A stretch of 6,124 bases of DNA, taken from NCBI GenBank assembly GCA_000720805.1, contig JODI01000174.1, positions 1 to 6,124 of the forward strand, in the 5' to 3' direction. Made by a program: the position numbers and the translations under genes. The stretch is from Streptomyces violaceoruber. Lineage in GTDB: Bacteria; Actinomycetota; Actinomycetes; Streptomycetales; Streptomycetaceae. Below the pieces are notes generated by a model that worked only from the letters and a program-made list of their open reading frames with translations, was not told where the DNA came from and searched no databases. Positions 1 through 4,316 of this stretch are shown piece after piece (position 1 is the stretch's first letter; the number at the start of each line of letters is the position of its first letter).

Positions 1-63
1 CAGATCTCGCAATCCACACCGAGCCAGAAGGCCCTCACCCATTTCAAGATCGGTCAGCCGTGA
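1..63 (+). CDS. C-terminal fragment of an unidentified protein (cut by the window edge)
   Basis: Frame 1 is open from the first base to a TGA at 61-63 and gives 20 residues, ending in KALTHFKIGQP. About 16 of the 20 codons end in G or C, as expected for a real Streptomyces gene, and the stop lies 44 bases from the end of the converging small gene, which is normal gene packing. Twenty residues are too few to assign a family and I do not recognise the product. It could also be a chance open stretch, because its GC is lower than that of the neighbouring genes. Confidence 0.4.
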   Translation, partial: QISQSTPSQKALTHFKIGQP

Positions 64-107
64 GCCCTGTCACCGTCCACAACCTCCCGGGACAGAACAC
101 CTAGGCG

Positions 108-308
108 TCAGGCCGCCGTCGTGCGGCGACGGGTCGGGTCCGACGGGATGTACGCCTGGGTCTGGTCGGCCCGCGCCGTGTGGTGCAGCGGTGCCTTGTT
201 GGCCTGGTCGAGCGCGGACGCCGTGACAGCGGCCGGTCCCAGGACGACGGCCGCGACCGTGCAGAACACCGTCCACATCCGGTTGCTGCCCCTCATGCTG
301 CTGCTCAT
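108..308 (-). CDS. Small exported hypothetical protein, 66 residues
   Basis: I do not recognise a family. The product starts MSSSMRGSNR, followed by a hydrophobic stretch at about residues 11-30 and an Ala-x-Ala signal-peptidase-like site near residues 30-32 (TASA). This leaves a polar mature peptide of about 34 residues rich in Gln, His, Thr and Arg and ending RRRTTAA. About 94% of codons end in G or C, and the antisense frames look much less gene-like, so I consider it real. The ATG at 306-308 is chosen because GGAGG lies 8 bases upstream; in-frame ATGs at 296 and 278 are alternatives. It lies 89 bases downstream of the amidase stop on the same strand, so the two may share a transcript, which would place this peptide in the envelope with a cell-wall enzyme. 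Without a cleaved signal it could instead be a single-span membrane peptide. Confidence 0.72.
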   Translation of the reverse strand: MSSSMRGSNRMWTVFCTVAAVVLGPAAVTASALDQANKAPLHHTARADQTQAYIPSDPTRRRTTAA

Positions 309-358
309 GATCCCCACCTCCGGTCGGCTTCTGGTGCAGACCGTAGGCCGCGGGGATC
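309..358 (-). promoter_or_regulatory. Predicted hairpin enclosing the ribosome binding site of the small exported protein
   Basis: Read on the minus strand, GATCCCC (358-352) can pair with GGGGATC (315-309), which directly precedes the ATG. Inside it, CGGTC can pair with GACCG, and CCT with the AGG of the GGAGG ribosome binding site (plus-strand 317-321). About 15 base pairs would hide the Shine-Dalgarno in a stem. This is seen directly as complementarity; a role in translational control or coupling to amidase translation is inference. GC-rich DNA produces hairpins by chance. Confidence 0.4.
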
Positions 359-397
359 TCAGGACCCTGCGCAGCCGCTGTGGCGCACCTGTGAGCC

Positions 398-1213
398 TCA
401 CGCCCGGCCCTGCAGCCGTGCCGCCAGCCTCCTGATCTCCGGCAGCCGCGCGGTCAGGGCCACGCCGGGGCACCTCGTCATGTAGGCGTCGTCGTGGCCG
501 GCCACGACGGGCAGCACGACGGCGGTGCCGACGGGGTACCGGCTGAGGCTGTTGCTGGAGACCAGACGGACCTTCGCGCGGGGGTCGATGTCGGCCAGAC
601 CCAGTTTCCAGGCGACGAGGGCGGCGATGGATTCGGTCATCGCCTTCGGGACGGGGAGGCCGGCGGTGAAGGTGCCGAGCGCGGCGATGCCGGCCGAACG
701 GTGGTTGAAACCCTGGGCGTGGGCGCCGGTGACGGGCCGGTCGATGCCGCCCGCGCGGCCCTCGTAGATGGTGCCGCAGCGGTCGACGAGGAAGTTGTAG
801 CCGATGTCGTCCCAGTCCCGGCTGCCGGTCTGCCCCGTGTACAGGTCAGCGATGATGCGGGGCGTCTCGGCGCAGGCGTAGTCGTTGGACGAGTCGGTGT
901 GGTGGATGAAGACGGCGACGACCTTGTCGTCGTAGCGCGGGGGCGGCTGGGGCCGCCGGGTGTCGTCGTCCAGCCAGGCCGAGCGGGGCACGATGCGCGG
1001 TCTGGGCGCGGCGTGGCGGGTGGCGGCGGGGCGGGCGGGGGCGCTCGGCCGCAGGGCGTGGTCCGCGCCCGTGTGTTCGACCCCGTTCGCCCACAGCACC
1101 AGCGCGGCGACGGCGGCCAGTCCGGACAGAGCGCCGAGCAGCAGGAGTGCGGCGCCCGGTATCCGTACCGGACGGCGTCTCCGTGCCCGGCGTGGTCTTC
1201 GCGGGACACACAT
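398..1213 (-). CDS. Peptidoglycan-recognition-type N-acetylmuramoyl-L-alanine amidase, membrane-anchored or secreted
   Basis: This 271-residue protein belongs to the amidase_2/PGRP family of zinc enzymes, which cut the bond between MurNAc and L-Ala of the stem peptide. An Arg-rich N-terminus (residues 5-14) precedes a hydrophobic segment (about 20-41), so it is exported or anchored with the catalytic domain outside. A Pro/Ala/Arg linker (about 50-75) leads to the domain at 76-265. The family zinc ligands appear as H104 in FIHHTDSSNDY, H240 in VVAGHDDAY and C248 in TRCPG, with the conserved Tyr Y139 in DIGYNFLVD, so it should be active. I chose the ATG at 1211-1213 because codons further upstream lose the G/C third-position bias and because the N-terminus is then a normal signal/anchor. 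Its Shine-Dalgarno is poorly spaced, and a GTG at 1312 or ATG at 1276 cannot be excluded. It is divergent from the MarP-like protease and precedes the small exported protein. Confidence 0.9.
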   Translation of the reverse strand: MCVPRRPRRARRRRPVRIPGAALLLLGALSGLAAVAALVLWANGVEHTGADHALRPSAPARPAATRHAAPRPRIVPRSAWLDDDTRRPQPPPRYDDKVVAVFIHHTDSSNDYACAETPRIIADLYTGQTGSRDWDDIGYNFLVDRCGTIYEGRAGGIDRPVTGAHAQGFNHRSAGIAALGTFTAGLPVPKAMTESIAALVAWKLGLADIDPRAKVRLVSSNSLSRYPVGTAVVLPVVAGHDDAYMTRCPGVALTARLPEIRRLAARLQGRA

Positions 1214-1416
1214 GCTCCCACCGTCCGGCGGAACCGCCGCGCCCGCGATGTGTGTTACGCCATTCGGTGGAACCATCGTCCCCGTCCGCGACGTTTTTCC
1301 AGGTGCACGCACACGTGGCCGGTTCCGATGGCCACGTGTGTGCGTGGCTGATCACTGGGAGCGTCAGACGCGTACTAGGAGACGCCCCCTGAGGGGTCCG
1401 ACAGAAAGGCGGCTCC
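1214..1416. promoter_or_regulatory. Divergent promoter region between amidase and MarP-like protease genes
   Basis: These 203 bases separate two divergent starts and contain no convincing gene. They hold several dyads: CGGCGG-AA-CCGCCG (1226-1239) just upstream of the amidase start, the large inverted repeat at 1306-1346, GCGTC-A-GACGC (1361-1371) and CCCC-TGA-GGGG (1386-1396) just before the protease ribosome binding site AAAGG (1405-1409, 7 bases from the GTG). Both promoters must lie here, but I see no clear -35/-10 pair. GGAAC at 1269-1273 followed 19 bases later by GTT at 1293-1295 weakly resembles a SigR-type promoter facing the protease. Confidence 0.55.
1306..1346. repeat. Inverted repeat centred on CACGTG motifs in the divergent intergenic region
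   Basis: CACACGTGGCC at 1310-1320 and GGCCACGTGTG at 1330-1340 are perfect reverse complements across a 9-base spacer. Skipping two bases (1340-1341) lets CACGC (1306-1310) also pair with GCGTG (1342-1346), so the whole left arm of 15 bases is matched. It sits about 70 bp from the protease start and 93 bp from the amidase start. This position suits an operator shared by both promoters better than a terminator. The binding protein is unknown. Confidence 0.6.
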
Positions 1417-2601
1417 GTGGACCTGCTCGACATCCTGCTGTTGCTGGTGATCCTCGCCTACGCGGCGTCCGGCTACCGGCGCGGACTGGTGGCCGGCTGT
1501 GTCTCGTTCGCCGGTTTCGTGGGCGGCGCGGCCATCGGTGTATGGGTGCTGCCGTGGACGATGGACATGGCGTCGCCGGCGACCACCGCGGCGACGGTGA
1601 CCGCCGTGCTGACGGTGCTGGTTCCGGCCGCCGTGGGACACGAGCTCGCCGGGCGGCTGGCCCTCAAGCTGCGGCGGGAACTGGACCGGGGGCCGCTCAG
1701 GGTGGCCGACGGCGTCGGCGGGGCGGCGGCCAACTCGGTGGCCGTGCTGATCGTGGCCTGGGTGGCGGCGAGCGTGCTCGGCGCGTCCTCGTCCCCGCTG
1801 GTCACCACCGCGATCCGGGACTCGGCCCTGCTGGGCGCCGTACAGAACACGATGCCGGACACCACCCCCGCGTGGTTCTCCCGGGCCACCTCCGCGCTCA
1901 CCCAGGCGGGCTTCCCGCAGGTCTTCAACCCCTTCGAGAACGAGTCGACGGCCGAGGTCGCCAGGCCCACCGGTGACAGCGTCACCCCGAGCGCCACCAA
2001 CGCGGCCAAGCTGAGCACCGTGAAGATCGAGGGCGTCTCGGGCACCCAGGGCCGCGAGGGCAGCGGCTTCGTGTACGCGCCGCGTCATGTGATGACCAAC
2101 GCTCACGTGGTGGCCGGCATCGACGACCCGAGCGTGCGCGTCGGCGGCGTCGGGCGGGCGTATCCGGCACGCGTGGTGCTCTTCGACCCGGACAAGGACG
2201 TGGCGGTGCTGTACGTGCCCGAGCTGCGCGCCCCGGTGCTGCTGTTCGACACCGGCGCCTCGCGCGGCAACTCGGCGGTCGTCGCCGGTTATCCGGAGGA
2301 CGGCGACCTGAACCTCCAGGCGGCCACCGTGGCGAACCGGGTGCGTGCGACCGGGCAGAACATCTACAGCGACGCGACCGTCACCCGGGAGATCTACTCG
2401 ATCCGCTCCACGGTCCGCCCCGGCAACTCAGGCGGTCCTCTGCTGACCACGGCCGGCAAGGTCTACGGTGTCGTCTTCGCCCGCTCCACCTCGGACAACG
2501 AGACGGGGTACGTGCTCACGGCCGACGAGGTCGCCACCGACGCGCGGAGCGCGGCGGACGCGACGGCACCGGTGGACACGGGCGAACTGATCACGTCCTG
2601 A
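1417..2601 (+). CDS. MarP/CvpA-type membrane-tethered trypsin-like serine protease
   Basis: The 394-residue product matches the architecture of mycobacterial MarP (Rv3671c). A CvpA/colicin-V-production-like membrane domain has about four hydrophobic segments (near 3-18, 25-45, 58-75 and 103-123). A linker (124-199) leads to an extracytoplasmic chymotrypsin-fold protease (about 200-375). The triad is visible as H230 in TNAHVV, D261 in DPDKDVAVL and S338 in RPGNSGGP, only 3-5 residues off the published MarP positions, so it should be active. The GTG at 1417 follows AAAGG at a 7-base spacing and opens directly into the first membrane segment. MarP is needed for acid resistance in M. tuberculosis and cleaves the peptidoglycan hydrolase RipA. 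Here the divergent neighbour is a peptidoglycan amidase, a possible substrate or pathway partner (inference). The only cysteine is C28, so the disulfide described in the MarP protease domain cannot form. The gene symbol is left empty because orthology versus paralogy to marP is unresolved. Confidence 0.9.
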   Translation: MDLLDILLLLVILAYAASGYRRGLVAGCVSFAGFVGGAAIGVWVLPWTMDMASPATTAATVTAVLTVLVPAAVGHELAGRLALKLRRELDRGPLRVADGVGGAAANSVAVLIVAWVAASVLGASSSPLVTTAIRDSALLGAVQNTMPDTTPAWFSRATSALTQAGFPQVFNPFENESTAEVARPTGDSVTPSATNAAKLSTVKIEGVSGTQGREGSGFVYAPRHVMTNAHVVAGIDDPSVRVGGVGRAYPARVVLFDPDKDVAVLYVPELRAPVLLFDTGASRGNSAVVAGYPEDGDLNLQAATVANRVRATGQNIYSDATVTREIYSIRSTVRPGNSGGPLLTTAGKVYGVVFARSTSDNETGYVLTADEVATDARSAADATAPVDTGELITS

Positions 2602-2616
2602 GCGGGCGGCACGGGA

Positions 2617-2647
2617 CCGGCCCCCGCCCCGCCCTCGAACGGGCCGG
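2617..2647. terminator. Possible bidirectional terminator between convergent genes
   Basis: CCGGCCC (2617-2623) is complementary to GGGCCGG (2641-2647) across a 17-base loop, and a tighter GCCC-TCGAAC-GGGC hairpin (2631-2644) is an alternative. It lies between the protease stop (2601) and the converging GNAT stop (2704), where a terminator is expected. There is no T-run, which is usual in Streptomyces. A separate perfect 12-bp palindrome CGTCGTACGACG lies at 2676-2687. Confidence 0.35.
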
Positions 2648-2703
2648 GATCCGGCTCCGCCCGGTGGTGCGCAGACGTCGTACGACGGGCACGGCCGACC
2701 AGG

Positions 2704-3192
2704 TCAGAGGGTGCGGCCCATGAACACGTCGTCGACGTACTCGCCCTCCAGCAGGAACTCCTCGGGCAGGATCCCCTCCACCACGAACCCCTCGGACGCG
2801 TAGAGCGCCCGGGCGGGGGCGTTGTGCCCGAGCACGCGCAGGGTGATCCGGCGCGCCCCCTGCCGCCGCGCCTCCTCCAGCACGCCCCGCAGCAGCGCCC
2901 GGCCGACCCCGGCGCCGCGCGCCTCCTCGGCCACGACGAAGCCCAGGATCTGGCGGACGTGGGCGTTGCAGGCGAGGGGAGTCGGGTAGCCCAGCCGGAT
3001 GTAGCCGACGACGTTCCCGTCCAACTCGGCGACCAGGTGGTCCCGCGGGCCGAACCGCTCGGTGAAGAAGGGCGGGTAAGGCGGCTGGGGCCGCGGTTGG
3101 ACGGCGTGCAGCGGGGACCAGGTGAGTCGGTCGATGCGGGCAAGCGTCTCCTCGTCGTCGAGGATGGCGTGACGTATGTGGGGTACGGACAT
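2704..3192 (-). CDS. GNAT-family N-acetyltransferase, 162 residues
   Basis: The length and motifs are those of a single-domain GNAT enzyme, which moves an acetyl group from acetyl-CoA to an amine on a small molecule or protein. The acetyl-CoA pyrophosphate loop is EARGAGVGRALL (about residues 90-101), which fits the family R/QxxGxG/A pattern. It follows the beta-4 strand HVRQILGFVVAEE (78-90). Motif B is visible as N124 and Y131 with GF at 135-136 (LGHNAPARALYASEGF), the asparagine and tyrosine typical of RimI-like members. The substrate cannot be read from sequence. I chose the ATG at 3190-3192 because AGGGTGA precedes it at normal spacing and upstream sequence in the frame is not coding-like. 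It is convergent with the protease gene and divergent from the TIGR01777-type gene, 70 bases away, so it is probably a single-gene transcript. Confidence 0.9.
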   Translation of the reverse strand: MSVPHIRHAILDDEETLARIDRLTWSPLHAVQPRPQPPYPPFFTERFGPRDHLVAELDGNVVGYIRLGYPTPLACNAHVRQILGFVVAEEARGAGVGRALLRGVLEEARRQGARRITLRVLGHNAPARALYASEGFVVEGILPEEFLLEGEYVDDVFMGRTL

Positions 3193-3262
3193 GTCGGTCA
3201 CCCTACGGCGGAGCGCCGGGGCCGGACCGGCGTTTTCCGCACCCACCAGGCAGAATGAGGCC
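3193..3262. promoter_or_regulatory. Divergent promoter region between GNAT and TIGR01777-type genes
   Basis: Both promoters must fit in these 70 bases or within the neighbouring gene. AGGGTGA on the minus strand (about 3199-3205) is the GNAT ribosome binding site. On the plus strand CAGAAT (3251-3256) ends 6 bases before the ATG at 3263, a position that would suit a -10 element of a leaderless transcript. I see no convincing -35 element. The palindrome GACATGTC (3188-3195) overlaps the GNAT start codon. Confidence 0.45.
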
Positions 3263-4159
3263 ATGGAGCCTTCAAGGATCGCGGTGGCCGGCGCTTCCGG
3301 GCTGATCGGCGGCGCCCTGGTGCGGTCCCTGACCGCGGACGGGCACACGGTGGTGCGGTTGGTGCGCCGCGAGCCCCGGACACCGGACGAGGTCCGCTGG
3401 GACCCCGAGCGGAAGTACGTCGACGCGGCCGGCCTCGCCGGGTGTGACGGCGTGGTCAACCTGGCCGGGGCGAACGTGGGTTCGCGGCGCTGGACGGATG
3501 CCTACAAGGCCACGATCCGGGACAGCCGGGTGCTGGGCACGGCGGCCCTCGCCGAGGCGGTGGCCGGGCTGGACGAGCCGCCGCGGGTCTTCGTGAACGG
3601 CAGCGCGATGGGCTACTACGGCGAGACCGGCGACCGGCCCGTCGACGAGGACGCGCCGCCCGGGGAGGGCTTCCTGCCCGAGCTGTGCGTGGAGTGGGAG
3701 GGCGCCGCGGCACCGGCCCAGGAGGCGGGCGTCCGCACGGTGTTCACCCGGACGGGTCTGGTCGTGGCCAAGGAGGGCGGGGCCTGGGGGCGGCTGTTCC
3801 CGCTGTTCAAGGCGGGCCTGGGCGGGCGGATGGGTGACGGGCGGCAGTACTGGTCGTTCGTCGCGCTGCACGACGAGGTGGCCGCGATCCGGCATCTCAT
3901 CGACACCGACGGCCTGTCGGGGCCGTTCAACATCACCGCCCCGCGGCCGCTGACGAACCGTGAGATCACCGCCGCGATGGGGCGGGTGCTGGGCCGGCCG
4001 ACACTGTTCGCGGTGCCCGCGCCGGTGCTGCGGGCGGCACTCGGCGAGATGGCCGGGGATGTGCTGGGCAGCCAGCGGGTGTTGCCGATGCGGCTGCTGG
4101 AGTCGGGGTTCACGTTCGCGTTCCCGGAGATCGAGGAGGCGATCCGGGCGGCTCTGTGA
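3263..4159 (+). CDS. SDR39U1/TIGR01777-family NAD(P)-binding epimerase-like protein
   Basis: This 298-residue protein has the usual length and layout of the TIGR01777 (E. coli YfcH-like) branch of extended short-chain dehydrogenases. The N-terminal Rossmann motif is IAVAGASGLIGGALV (residues 6-20). The family sequence WDPER follows at 46-50, then DGVVNLAGANVG (62-73) and RRWTDAYKATIRDSR (75-89). SAMGYYGETGD (114-124) is the active-site-like segment, with WSFVALHDEV (197-206) after it. The C-terminal DUF1731-type helical tail starts near 247 (TLFAVPAPVLRAALGEMA). Family members are annotated as nucleotide-sugar epimerases, but the true substrate is not established. I chose the ATG at 3263 because the Rossmann strand starts a few residues later. 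The only nearby Shine-Dalgarno-like bases (TGAGG) are just 2 bases from it, so the message may be leaderless. It is followed by the flavoprotein gene on the same strand after 157 bases. Confidence 0.92.
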   Translation: MEPSRIAVAGASGLIGGALVRSLTADGHTVVRLVRREPRTPDEVRWDPERKYVDAAGLAGCDGVVNLAGANVGSRRWTDAYKATIRDSRVLGTAALAEAVAGLDEPPRVFVNGSAMGYYGETGDRPVDEDAPPGEGFLPELCVEWEGAAAPAQEAGVRTVFTRTGLVVAKEGGAWGRLFPLFKAGLGGRMGDGRQYWSFVALHDEVAAIRHLIDTDGLSGPFNITAPRPLTNREITAAMGRVLGRPTLFAVPAPVLRAALGEMAGDVLGSQRVLPMRLLESGFTFAFPEIEEAIRAAL

Positions 4160-4316
4160 CGCCTGCGATCATATGCGACCGTCGTGCGACCGTGCCCTGT
4201 CGATGCGCGACTGTCCCGGACCGGTCACGGCCCTACCCTCGACCCGAACTCGGGTATCTCCGGAGCCAGTTGGAGACAGGACGTCTCCGCCGGCGCGCAA
4301 CCTCGAGGAGGGGCAC
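4160..4316 (+). promoter_or_regulatory. Gap upstream of the flavoprotein gene with phased direct repeats and dyads
   Basis: These 157 bases hold no convincing gene. TGCGA(T/C)C occurs at 4164, 4174 and 4185, that is at 10- and 11-base spacing, and the last two share TGCGACCGT; a related GCGCGACTGT lies at 4205-4214. Further on are the dyads ACCCGA-AC-TCGGGT (4242-4255), CTCCGGAG (4258-4265) and GGAGAC-AGGAC-GTCTCC (4272-4288). A strong ribosome binding site, GAGGAGGGG (4305-4313), precedes the GTG. The layout suggests the flavoprotein has its own regulated promoter, but no -35/-10 pair is clear. Confidence 0.4.

Noticed and set aside
67..95. CTGTC and GACAG as a terminator stem between the first two genes
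   Set aside because: Only five pairs across a 19-base loop, too weak to call.
1269..1295. SigR-type promoter candidate GGAAC-N19-GTT before the protease gene
   Set aside because: The two short boxes are expected by chance in a sequence of this length, the spacing is at the edge of the accepted range, and it lies 122 bases from the start codon.
1214..1312. Longer amidase start at the GTG of 1312 or ATG of 1276
   Set aside because: About a third of these codons end in A or T, unlike the rest of the gene. The extension adds no signal or domain and would run through the inverted repeat and promoter space.
494..1351. Plus-strand open frame of 285 codons opposite the amidase gene
   Set aside because: The minus-strand frame has the amidase zinc ligands and normal codon bias. 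The plus-strand product is Gly/Val/Asp/Arg low-complexity sequence without a domain or ribosome binding site.
960..1976. Plus-strand open frame of 338 codons spanning the divergent gap and the start of the protease gene
   Set aside because: It overlaps the protease gene in another frame, where the CvpA-type membrane segments are clear, and its product is Arg/Gly-rich without motifs.
3193..3459. Upstream extension of the GNAT frame over the divergent gene
   Set aside because: It would overlap the start of the TIGR01777-type gene in antisense, and the well-spaced AGGGTGA supports the ATG at 3192.
3960..4316. Upstream extension of the flavoprotein frame into the TIGR01777-type gene
   Set aside because: The segment is an Arg/Cys-rich shadow of the upstream gene. 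A strong ribosome binding site and a flavin-fold N-terminus fit the GTG at 4317.
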